Shown here piece after piece: positions 49,433 to 61,729 of a stretch of DNA of 64,000 bases. The stretch comes from Volvox africanus (lineage: Eukaryota; Chlorophyta; Chlorophyceae; Chlamydomonadales; Volvocaceae), in contig BSDZ01000018.1 in the NCBI GenBank assembly GCA_030268105.1, positions 53,988-117,987 of the forward strand. Direction: 5' to 3'. Position numbers and translations under genes: made by a program. The notes under the pieces are model-generated. The model saw only the letters and a list, made by a program, of their open reading frames with translations. It was not told the origin of the DNA and ran no database searches. Position 1 is the first letter of the stretch. Every line of letters starts with the position of its first letter.

Positions 49433-51891
49433 ATGCGGCTACTTCCCGTACTACTTCCCGTAGCTCCCATGCGGCTACTTCCCGTACTAGTACCTCCAGT
49501 ACCTTTCATACACGGTTGTCTCTGGTGCTATCGGTTCACAGGTATCGGTATCGGTATCGGTATCGGTTCACAGGTATCTCTGCCCTTACTATTCCTGTGT
49601 CAACATGCGCTCAGCATGGAGTGATACTCATGTTCAATAGCAGGAGGCAGATTGTGCTTCATGTGCCACTCTCCCGTACCCAATATTCTGTAGCATGGTG
49701 TTTCGTCCCGTCCATCTCCTCCACCCCCTCGGGATGAACACCATCATCCTCCACAAATTGACGTCACCTGACTGTGACACATGTCCTGGTGCCCTGCGGC
49801 ATTGTAGTCGTGATATCCATCTTCACTCCTCGAAGTTCCTTTTTGCCGTCATAGTTTCCGTCGTGCTCGCCATCATCATCAACATCATCATCAGCACCAG
49901 TATCACCCAATCTCGCTCGGGTCTTCTCCCTGACGGATCCGCTCTGTTGCTTGACCCAGCTCGTCCATCTTCTTGCTTGTGGGTGTCATGATCTACGATC
50001 CGTTGGTTTGTGCCGTATGTTCTTCAGCCTCTGCACGGGCATCGCCAGCCTCCTGCGAATCCGTCCAACTTGACATGGTTTGTGCCTACACACACCGATC
50101 CTCTGGGAATAAGCATGCTGTACATCCTTCGGAGTCTTCTTCGGCCTAACTCCACCCATACCTCCTCTGATCCGCTCTACTGGCTTCTCGGTACGTGACT
50201 AGATGCATGTGCATGTTGCATGTGCATGATGACGGACGTGACGACAAGCCGCCGACATTTGCAATGTGGGAAAATACAGGTTGGCCGAGCCTTTAGGGCT
50301 TAATAGCTACGCTGCTTGGTCGTATAGTTTCGCGTGCATGCCGCACATCCTTCGCGGTCTTCTTCGGCATAGTTCCACGCACATCACGTATCCGCTCTAC
50401 TGGCTTCTCAGATTCGTGACCAGATGCATGCACCACACGGTTTCGCCTTGACATGGTGCATTCGCCGCACTTCACGGAAATGGATGCCTTTCTCGACTTC
50501 ATGTCAATCCCCTTCACTAATCCATTCTCAACAAACCTTTCCAAGCCCTCCATTGCAAAATTGCGAGAACGTGAAGAGACAAGATACAAGAAACAGAACG
50601 TGGATGGGTCGCATGTTGTGACGCGACATGGCATGTGGATAAACCGGCCGAATGGATTGGCGAAAGTTGAGAAGCAATGTGATGTAGGAACGAACCGTGT
50701 AGAGCTGGACGTTTTGGAAAATAGCGACCGTTTTGGGGATAAGTAGTAGGCCACAGCCGAAACCGATCTCGCCTGCCGGTAGGAATGAACCAGAGCAACT
50801 GCTCTGGTTCATTGATTGGATGCTACAACTGCTGCTGCTTACTGTGATGATGGCGAGCACAACGGAATCCAGCACGGCAATGATAAGCACGTTCAGCATT
50901 TATACGATGAAGATGGAGGACAACCACGACGAGAGCAGGGTTGACGCCGTGGACAAGCATGCTGAAAACCGATAAAACTAAACTGCAAAAAATATAAATG
51001 TGTAATTATGTAAAATGCTGTAATTGTGTAAGCAATTTAGTTTTAGTTTTTCACCTTCTTCTGGTGTTTGAACAACTTGCATCTAGTTTGTGTATTTCAG
51101 TTGCTTATTTTAAATGTGGGGACTTTCTCGTGGTAAAATGAACTTTAACTTGCCCATATAGTTCCTGTACAACTGAATATTTCAATTTCCGTCAAAACCA
51201 TAAATCATAATTGTGCCGGCTGTAAAATGCTAAACTGCTTGTATAGTCGCGTTTTTCACCGTTTTGAAATAGTTTTATACTAGCCAGTATATTGTGCGTG
51301 CATATATTTGTATAAATTGCATGTCAGTTCTTTATACTCAAAGTGAGGACTTTACTTTTGTATCAACGAAATAAAACTGCCCTCATTTGTACTGTACAGT
51401 TGAATATTTTCATAACAAAAATCAAAATGGCTTCGAAAAGTAAGACTGCTTATGTAACAGGAAAAGCAAATCGTCAGAACCATTCATCATGGTGCCGGCT
51501 GTGAAATGTAAAATGTGCTTTTGATATGGCTGTACCAATATAGCTTTTCATCGTTTTGAATTTCATTTTGAACTGCTTGCAACTTTTTGTGGTGTTTTAC
51601 TGGAAATTTTCTCAGTATGATGGGCACTTTCTTGTGTTGAAACGAAATTTTACTGGCCCTTACTTGCTCTTTTGAATAGGGTAACAGATACGACGCGGAT
51701 GAATTGAAAAAATGTTACAACAAAGGAAGGCACTAGCAGTGTATAGTTGCTTGAATGGAATAACAAACAATTAAGGAAACAAAGTATATGTAAAACCATA
51801 AGAAGGGAACATCCTAGATTACCCAACAACTTGTACCAATGCCCATCACTATATCCCGTTCATTAAGTATTTCCTGTATCTCTCGAACCAT
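49433..51891 (+). repeat. Array unit U21 (2459 bp, long form)
   Basis: Right-block unit with CTTCTCCCTGAC, ATCATCATCAGCACC and GGGAATAAGC near 50106, the last shared with U22, U24 and U25. Hairpin at 50784. Confidence 0.95.
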
Positions 51892-54350
51892 ATGCGGCTA
51901 CTTCCCGTACTACTTCCCGTAGCTCCCATGCGGCTACTTCCCGTACTAGTACCTCCAGTACCTTTCATACACGGTTGTCTCTGGTGCTATCGGTTCACAG
52001 GTATCGGTATCGGTATCGGTATCGGTTCACAGGTATCTCTGCCCTTACTATTCCTGTGTCAACATGCGCTCAGCATGGAGTGATACTCATGTTCAATAGC
52101 AGGAGGCAGATTGTGCTTCATGTGCCACTCTCCCGTACCCAATATTCTGTAGCATGGTGTTTCGTCCCGTCCATCTCCTCCACCCCCTCGGGATGAACAC
52201 CATCATCCTCCACAAATTGACGTCACCTGACTGTGACACATGTCCTGGTGCCCTGCGGCATTGTAGTCGTGATATCCATCTTCACTCCTCGAAGTTCCTT
52301 TTTGCCGTCATAGTTTCCGTCGTGCTCGCCATCATCATCAACATCATCAGCAGCACCAGTATCACCCAATCTCGCTCGGGTCTTCTCCCGGACGGATCCG
52401 CTCTGTTGCTTGACCCAGCTCGTCCATCTTCTTGCTTGTGGGTGTCATGATCTACGATCCGTTGGTTTGTGCCGTATGTTCTTCAGCCTCTGCACGGGCA
52501 TCGCCAGCCTCCTGCGAATCCGTCCAACTTGACATGGTTTGTGCCTACACACACCGATCCTCTGGGAATAAGCATGCTGTACATCCTTCGGAGTCTTCTT
52601 CGGCCTAACTCCACCCATACCTCCTCTGATCCGCTCTACTGGCTTCTCGGTACGTGACTAGATGCATGTGCATGTTGCATGTGCATGATGACGGACGTGA
52701 CGACAAGCCGCCGACATTTGCAATGTGGGAAAATACAGGTTGGCCGAGCCTTTAGGGCTTAATAGCTACGCTGCTTGGTCGTATAGTTTCGCGTGCATGC
52801 CGCACATCCTTCGCGGTCTTCTTCGGCATAGTTCCACGCACATCACGTATCCGCTCTACTGGCTTCTCAGATTCGTGACCAGATGCATGCACCACACGGT
52901 TTCGCCTTGACATGGTGCATTCGCCGCACTTCACGGAAATGGATGCCTTTCTCGACTTCATGTCAATCCCCTTCACTAATCCATTCTCAACAAACCTTTC
53001 CAAGCCCTCCATTGCAAAATTGCGAGAACGTGAAGAGACAAGATACAAGAAACAGAACGTGGATGGGTCGCATGTTGTGACGCGACATGGCATGTGGATA
53101 AACCGGCCGAATGGATTGGCGAAAGTTGAGAAGCAATGTGATGTAGGAACGAACCGTGTAGAGCTGGACGTTTTGGAAAATAGCGACCGTTTTGGGGATA
53201 AGTAGTAGGCCACAGCCGAAACCGATCTCGCCTGCCGGTAGGAATGAACCAGAGCAACTGCTCTGGTTCATTGATTGGATGCTACAACTGCTGCTGCTTA
53301 CTGTGATGATGGCGAGCACAACGGAATCCAGCACGGCAATGATAAGCACGTTCAGCATTTATACGATGAAGATGGAGGACAACCACGACGAGAGCAGGGT
53401 TGACGCCGTGGACAAGCATGCTGAAAACCGATAAAACTAAACTGCAAAAAATATAAATGTGTAATTATGTAAAATGCTGTAATTGTGTAAGCAATTTAGT
53501 TTTAGTTTTTCACCTTCTTCTGGTGTTTGAACAACTTGCATCTAGTTTGTGTATTTCAGTTGCTTATTTTAAATGTGGGGACTTTCTCGTGGTAAAATGA
53601 ACTTTAACTTGCCCATATAGTTCCTGTACAACTGAATATTTCAATTTCCGTCAAAACCATAAATCATAATTGTGCCGGCTGTAAAATGCTAAACTGCTTG
53701 TATAGTCGCGTTTTTCACCGTTTTGAAATAGTTTTATACTAGCCAGTATATTGTGCGTGCATATATTTGTATAAATTGCATGTCAGTTCTTTATACTCAA
53801 AGTGAGGACTTTACTTTTGTATCAACGAAATAAAACTGCCCTCATTTGTACTGTACAGTTGAATATTTTCATAACAAAAATCAAAATGGCTTCGAAAAGT
53901 AAGACTGCTTATGTAACAGGAAAAGCAAATCGTCAGAACCATTCATCATGGTGCCGGCTGTGAAATGTAAAATGTGCTTTTGATATGGCTGTACCAATAT
54001 AGCTTTTCATCGTTTTGAATTTCATTTTGAACTGCTTGCAACTTTTTGTGGTGTTTTACTGGAAATTTTCTCAGTATGATGGGCACTTTCTTGTGTTGAA
54101 ACGAAATTTTACTGGCCCTTACTTGCTCTTTTGAATAGGGTAACAGATACGACGCGGATGAATTGAAAAAATGTTACAACAAAGGAAGGCACTAGCAGTG
54201 TATAGTTGCTTGAATGGAATAACAAACAATTAAGGAAACAAAGTATATGTAAAACCATAAGAAGGGAACATCCTAGATTACCCAACAACTTGTACCAATG
54301 CCCATCACTATATCCCGTTCATTAAGTATTTCCTGTATCTCTCGAACCAT
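51892..54350 (+). repeat. Array unit U22 (2459 bp, long form)
   Basis: ATCATCAGCAGCACC with CTCCCGGAC as in U19, plus GGGAATAAGC. Hairpin at 53243. Confidence 0.95.
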
Positions 54351-56809
54351 ATGCGGCTACTTCCCGTACTACTTCCCGTAGCTCCCATGCGGCTACTTCC
54401 CGTACTAGTACCTCCAGTACCTTTCATACACGGTTGTCTCTGGTGCTATCGGTTCACAGGTATCGGTATCGGTATCGGTATCGGTTCACAGGTATCTCTG
54501 CCCTTACTATTCCTGTGTCAACATGCGCTCAGCATGGAGTGATACTCATGTTCAATAGCAGGAGGCAGATTGTGCTTCATGTGCCACTCTCCCGTACCCA
54601 ATATTCTGTAGCATGGTGTTTCGTCCCGTCCATCTCCTCCACCCCCTCGGGATGAACACCATCATCCTCCACAAATTGACGTCACCTGACTGTGACACAT
54701 GTCCTGGTGCCCTGCGGCATTGTAGTCGTGATATCCATCTTCACTCCTCGAAGTTCCTTTTTGCCGTCATAGTTTCCGTCGTGCTCGCCATCATCATCAA
54801 CATCATCAGCAGCACCAGTATCACCCAATCTCGCTCGGGTCTTCTCCCGGACGGATCCGCTCTGTTGCTTGACCCAGCTCGTCCATCTTCTTGCTTGTGG
54901 GTGTCATGATCTACGATCCGTTGGTTTGTGCCGTATGTTCTTCAGCCTCTGCACGGGCATCGCCAGCCTCCTGCGAATCCGTCCAACTTGACATGGTTTG
55001 TGCCTACACACACCGATCCTCTGGGAATCAGCATGCTGTACATCCTTCGGAGTCTTCTTCGGCCTAACTCCACCCATACCTCCTCTGATCCGCTCTACTG
55101 GCTTCTCGGTACGTGACTAGATGCATGTGCATGTTGCATGTGCATGATGACGGACGTGACGACAAGCCGCTGACATTTGCAATGTGGGAAAATACAGGTT
55201 GGCCGAGCCTTTAGGGCTTAATAGCTACGCTGCTTGGTCGTATAGTTTCGCGTGCATGCCGCACATCCTTCGCGGTCTTCTTCGGCATAGTTCCACGCAC
55301 ATCACGTATCCGCTCTACTGGCTTCTCAGATTCGTGACCAGATGCATGCACCACACGGTTTCGCCTTGACATGGTGCATTCGCCGCACTTCACGGAAATG
55401 GATGCCTTTCTCGACTTCATGTCAATCCCCTTCACTAATCCATTCTCAACAAACCTTTCCAAGCCCTCCATTGCAAAATTGCGAGAACGTGAAGAGACAA
55501 GATACAAGAAACAGAACGTGGATGGGTCGCATGTTGTGACGCGACATGGCATGTGGATAAACCGGCCGAATGGATTGGCGAAAGTTGAGAAGCAATGTGA
55601 TGTAGGAACGAACCGTGTAGAGCTGGACGTTTTGGAAAATAGCGACCGTTTTGGGGATAAGTAGTAGGCCACAGCCGAAACCGATCTCGCCTGCCGGTAG
55701 GAATGAACCAGAGCAACTGCTCTGGTTCATTGATTGGATGCTACAACTGCTGCTGCTTACTGTGATGATGGCGAGCACAACGGAATCCAGCACGGCAATG
55801 ATAAGCACGTTCAGCATTTATACGATGAAGATGGAGGACAACCACGACGAGAGCAGGGTTGACGCCGTGGACAAGCATGCTGAAAACCGATAAAACTAAA
55901 CTGCAAAAAATATAAATGTGTAATTATGTAAAATGCTGTAATTGTGTAAGCAATTTAGTTTTAGTTTTTCACCTTCTTCTGGTGTTTGAACAACTTGCAT
56001 CTAGTTTGTGTATTTCAGTTGCTTATTTTAAATGTGGGGACTTTCTCGTGGTAAAATGAACTTTAACTTGCCCATATAGTTTCTGTACAACTGAATATTT
56101 CAATTTCCGTCAAAACCATAAATCATAATTGTGCCGGCTGTAAAATGCTAAACTGCTTGTATAGTCGCGTTTTTCACCGTTTTGAAATAGTTTTATACTA
56201 GCCAGTATATTGTGCGTGCATATATTTGTATAAATTGCATGTCAGTTCTTTATACTCAAAGTGAGGACTTTACTTTTGTATCAACGAAATAAAACTGCCC
56301 TCATTTGTACTGTACAGTTGAATATTTTCATAACAAAAATCAAAATGGCTTCGAAAAGTAAGACTGCTTATGTAACAGGAAAAGCAAATCGTCAGAACCA
56401 TTCATCATGGTGCCGGCTGTGAAATGTAAAATGTGCTTTTGATATGGCTGTACCAATATAGCTTTTCATCGTTTTTAATTTCATTTTGAACTGCTTGCAA
56501 CTTTTTGTGGTGTTTTACTGGAAATTTTCTCAGTATGATGGGCACTTTCTTGTGTTGAAACGAAATTTTACTGGCCCTTACTTGCTCTTTTGAATAGGGT
56601 AACAGATACGACGCGGATGAATTGAAAAAATGTTACAATAAAGGAAGGCACTAGCAGTGTATAGTTGCTTGAATGGAATAACAAACAATTAAGGAAACAA
56701 AGTATATGTAAAACCATAAGAAGGGAACATCCTAGATTACCCAACAACTTGTACCAATGCCCATCACTATATCCCGTTCATTAAGTATTTCCTGTATCTC
56801 TCGAACCAT
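54351..56809 (+). repeat. Array unit U23 (2459 bp, long form)
   Basis: ATCATCAGCAGCACC, GGGAATCAGC and GCCGCTGACA near 55167, the last shared only with U20. Its tail has GTTTTTAATTT (56471) and TTACAATAAAGG. Private TAGTTTCTG near 56078. Confidence 0.95.
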
Positions 56810-59268
56810 ATGCGGCTACTTCCCGTACTACTTCCCGTAGCTCCCATGCGGCTACTTCCCGTACTAGTACCTCCAGTACCTTTCATACACGGTTGTCTCT
56901 GGTGCTATCGGTTCACAGGTATCGGTATCGGTATCGGTATCGGTTCACAGGTATCTCTGCCCTTACTATTCCTGTGTCAACATGCGCTCAGCATGGAGTG
57001 ATACTCATGTTCAATAGCAGGAGGCAGATTGTGCTTCATGTGCCACTCTCCCGTACCCAATATTCTGTAGCATGGTGTTTCGTCCCGTCCATCTCCTCCA
57101 CCCCCTCGGGATGAACACCATCATCCTCCACAAATTGACGTCACCTGACTGTGACACATGTCCTGGTGCCCTGCGGCATTGTAGTCGTGATATCCATCTT
57201 CACTCCTCGAAGTTCCTTTTTGCCGTCATAGTTTCCGTCGTGCTCGCCATCATCATCAACATCATCATCAGCACCAGTATCACCCAATCTCGCTCGGGTC
57301 TTGTCCCTGACGGATCCGCTCTGTTGCTTGACCCAGCTCGTCCATCTTCTTGCTTGTGGGTGTCATGATCTACGATCCGTTGGTTTGTGCCGTATGTTCT
57401 TCAGCCTCTGCACGGGCATCGCCAGCCTCCTGCGAATCCGTCCAACTTGACATGGTTTGTGCCTACACACACCGATCCTCTGGGAATAAGCATGCTGTAC
57501 ATCCTTCGGAGTCTTCTTCGGCCTAACTCCACCCATACCTCCTCTGATCCGCTCTACTGGCTTCTCGGTACGTGACTAGATGCATGTGCATGTTGCATGT
57601 GCATGATGACGGACGTGACGACAAGCCGCCAACATTTGCAATGTGGGAAAATACAGGTTGGCCGAGCCTTTAGGGCTTAATAGCTACGCTGCTTGGTCGT
57701 ATAGTTTCGCGTGCATGCCGCACATCCTTCGCGGTCTTCTTCGGCATAGTTCCACGCACATCACGTATCCGCTCTACTGGCTTCTCAGATTCGTGACCAG
57801 ATGCATGCACCACACGGTTTCGCCTTGCCATGGTGCATTCGCCGCACTTCACGGAAATGGATGCCTTTCTCGACTTCATGTCAATCCCCTTCACTAATCC
57901 ATTCTCAACAAACCTTTCCAAGCCCTCCATTGCAAAATTGCGAGAACGTGAAGAGACAAGATACAAGAAACAGAACGTGGATGGGTCGCATGTTGTGACG
58001 CGACATGGCATGTGGATAAACCGGCCGAATGGATTGGCGAAAGTTGAGAAGCAATGTGATGTAGGAACGAACCGTGTAGAGCTGGACGTTTTGGAAAATA
58101 GCGACCGTTTTGGGGATAAGTAGTAGGCCACAGCCGAAACCGATCTCGCCTGCCGGTAGGAATGAACCAGAGCAACTGCTCTGGTTCATTGATTGGATGC
58201 TACAACTGCTGCTGCTTACTGTGATGATGGCGAGCACAACGGAATCCAGCACGGCAATGATAAGCACGTTCAGCATTTATACGATGAAGATGGAGGACAA
58301 CCACGACGAGAGCAGGGTTGACGCCGTGGACAAGCATGCTGAAAACCGATAAAACTAAACTGCAAAAAATATAAATGTGTAATTATGTAAAATGCTGTAA
58401 TTGTGTAAGCAATTTAGTTTTAGTTTTTCACCTTCTTCTGGTGTTTGAACAACTTGCATCTAGTTTGTGTATTTCAGTTGCTTATTTTAAATGTGGGGAC
58501 TTTCTCGTGGTAAAATGAACTTTAACTTGCCCATATAGTTCCTGTACAACTGAATATTTCAATTTCCGTCAAAACCATAAATCATAATTGTGCCGGCTGT
58601 AAAATGCTAAACTGCTTGTATAGTCGCGTTTTTCACCGTTTTGAAATAGTTTTATACTAGCCAGTATATTGTGCGTGCATATATTTGTATAAATTGCATG
58701 TCAGTTCTTTATACTCAAAGTGAGGACTTTACTTTTGTATCAACGAAATAAAACTGCCCTCATTTGTACTGTACAGTTGAATATTTTCATAACAAAAATC
58801 AAAATGGCTTCGAAAAGTAAGACTGCTTATGTAACAGGAAAAGCAAATCGTCAGAACCATTCATCATGGTGCCGGCTGTGAAATGTAAAATGTGCTTTTG
58901 ATATGGCTGTACCAATATAGCTTTTCATCGTTTTTAATTTCATTTTGAACTGCTTGCAACTTTTTGTGGTGTTTTACTGGAAATTTTCTCAGTATGATGG
59001 GCACTTTCTTGTGTTGAAACGAAATTTTACTGGCCCTTACTTGCTCTTTTGAATAGGGTAACAGATACGACGCGGATGAATTGAAAAAATGTTACAATAA
59101 AGGAAGGCACTAGCAGTGTATAGTTGCTTGAATGGAATAACAAACAATTAGGGAAACAAAGTATATGTAAAACCATAAGAAGGGAACATCCTAGATTACC
59201 CAACAACTTGTACCAATGCCCATCACTATATCCCGTTCATTAAGTATTTCCTGTATCTCTCGAACCAT
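56810..59268 (+). repeat. Array unit U24 (2459 bp, long form)
   Basis: CTTGTCCCTGAC in an otherwise right-block unit, with GGGAATAAGC, a private GCCAACATT near 57628, and CTTGCCATGG near 57826, shared with U25. That last change removes a stop codon and lengthens a meaningless plus-strand frame to 84 codons. Confidence 0.95.
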
Positions 59269-61729
59269 ATGCGGCTACTTCCCGTACTACTTCCCGTAGC
59301 TCCCATGCGGCTACTTCCCGTACTAGTACCTCCAGTACCTTTCATACACGGTTGTCTCTGGTGCTATCGGTTCACAGGTATCGGTATCGGTATCGGTATC
59401 GGTTCACAGGTATCTCTGCCCTTACTATTCCTGTGTCAACATGCGCTCAGCATGGAGTGATACTCATGTTCAATAGCAGGAGGCAGATTGTGCTTCATGT
59501 GCCACTCTCCCGTACCCAATATTCTGTAGCATGGTGTTTCGTCCCGTCCATCTCCTCCACCCCCTCGGGATGAACACCATCATCCTCCACAAATTGACGT
59601 CACCTGACTGTGACACATGTCCTGGTGCCCTGCGGCATTGTAGTCGTGATATCCATCTTCACTCCTCGAAGTTCCTTTTTGCCGTCATAGTTTCCGTCGT
59701 GCTCGCCATCATCATCAACATCATCATCAGCACCAGTATCACCCAATCTCGCTCGGGTCTTCTCCCTGACGGATCCGCTCTGTTGCTTGACCCAGCTCGT
59801 CCATCTTCTTGCTTGTGGGTGTCATGATCTACGATCCGTTGGTTTGTGCCGTATGTTCTTCAGCCTCTGCACGGGCATCGCCAGCCTCCTGCGAATCCGT
59901 CCAACTTGACATGGTTTGTGCCTACACACACCGATCCTCTGGGAATAAGCATGCTGTACATCCTTCGGAGTCTTCTTCGGCCTAACTCCACCCATACCTC
60001 CTCTGATCCGCTCTACTGGCTTCTCGGTACGTGACTAGATGCATGTGCATGTTGCATGTGCATGATGACGGACGTGACGACAAGCCGCCGACATTTGCAA
60101 TGTGGGAAAATACAGGTTGGCCGAGCCTTTAGGGCTTAATAGCTACGCTGCTTGGTCGTATAGTTTCGCGTGCATGCCGCACATCCTTCGCGGTCTTCTT
60201 CGGCATAGTTCCACGCACATCACGTAACCGCTCTACTGGCTTCTCAGATTCGTGACCAGATGCATGCACCACACGGTTTCGCCTTGCCATGGTGCATTCG
60301 CCGCACTTCACGGAAATGGATGCCTTTCTCGACTTCATGTCAATCCCCTTCACTAATCCATTCTCAACAAACCTTTCCAAGCCCTCCATTGCAAAATTGC
60401 GAGAACGTGAAGAGACAAGATACAAGAAACAGAACGTGGATGGGTCGCATGTTGTGACGCGACATGGCATGTGGATAAACCGGCCGAATGGATTGGCGAA
60501 AGTTGAGAAGCAATGTGATGTAGGAACGAACCGTGTAGAGCTGGACGTTTTGGAAAATAGCGACCGTTTTGGGGATAAGTAGTAGGCCACAGCCGAAACC
60601 GATCTCGCCTGCCGGTAGGAATGAACCAGAGCAACTGCTCTGGTTCATTGATTGGATGCTACAACTGCTGCTGCTTACTGTGATGATGGCGAGCACAACG
60701 GAATCCAGCACGGCAATGATAAGCACGTTCAGCATTTATACGATGAAGATGGAGGACAACCACGACGAGAGCAGGGTTGACGCCGTGGACAAGCATGCTG
60801 AAAAACCGATAAAACTAAACTGCAAAAAATATAAATGTGTAATTATGTAAAAATGCTGTAATTGTGTAAGCATTTAGTTTTAGTTTTTCACCTTCTTCTG
60901 GTGTTTTGAACAACTTGCATCTAGTTTGTGTATTTCAGTTGCTTATTTTAAATGTGGGGACTTTCTCGTGGTAAAATGAACTTTAACTTGCCCATATAGT
61001 TCCTGTACAACTGAATATTTCAATTTCCGTCAAAACCATAAATCATAATTGTGCCGGCTGTAAAATGCTAAACTGCTTGTATAGTCGCGTTTTCACCGTT
61101 TGAAATAGTTTATACTAGCCAGTATATTGTGCGTGCATATATTTGTATAAATTGCATGTCAGTTCTTTATACTCAAAGTGAGGACTTTACTTTTGTATCA
61201 ACGAAATAAAACTGCCCTCATTTGTACTGTACAGTTGAATATTTTCATAACAAAAATCAAAATGGCTTCGAAAAGTAAGACTGGCTTATGTAACAGGAAA
61301 AGCAAATCGTCAGAACCATTCATCATGGTGCCGGCTGTGAAATGTAAAATGTGCTTTGATATGGCTGTACCAATATAGCTTTTCATCGTTTTTAATTTCA
61401 TTTTGAACTGCTTGCAACTTTTTGTGGTGTTTTACTGGAAATTTTCTCAGTATGATGGGCACTTTCTTGTGTTGAAACGAAAATTTTACTGGCCCTTACT
61501 TGCTCTTTTGAATAGGGTAACAGATACGACGCGGATGAATTGAAAAAAATGTTACAATAAAGGAAGGCACTAGCAGTGTATAGTTGCTTGAATGGAATAA
61601 CAAACAATTAGGGAAACAAAGTATATGTAAAACCATAAGAAGGGGAACATCCTAGATTACCCAACAACTTGTACAATGCCCATCACTATATCCGTTCATT
61701 AAGGTATTTCCTGTATCTCTCGAACCATA
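59269..61729 (+). repeat. Array unit U25 (2461 bp, long form, indels in its tail)
   Basis: CTTCTCCCTGAC, GGGAATAAGC, CTTGCCATGG and a private CACGTAACCGCTC near 60224. The unit is clean up to about 60780, then shows many single-base indels. Hairpin at 60620. Confidence 0.93.

Noticed and set aside
57643..57897. 84-codon plus-strand frame in U24
   Set aside because: Extended by a single stop-removing substitution; no homology.
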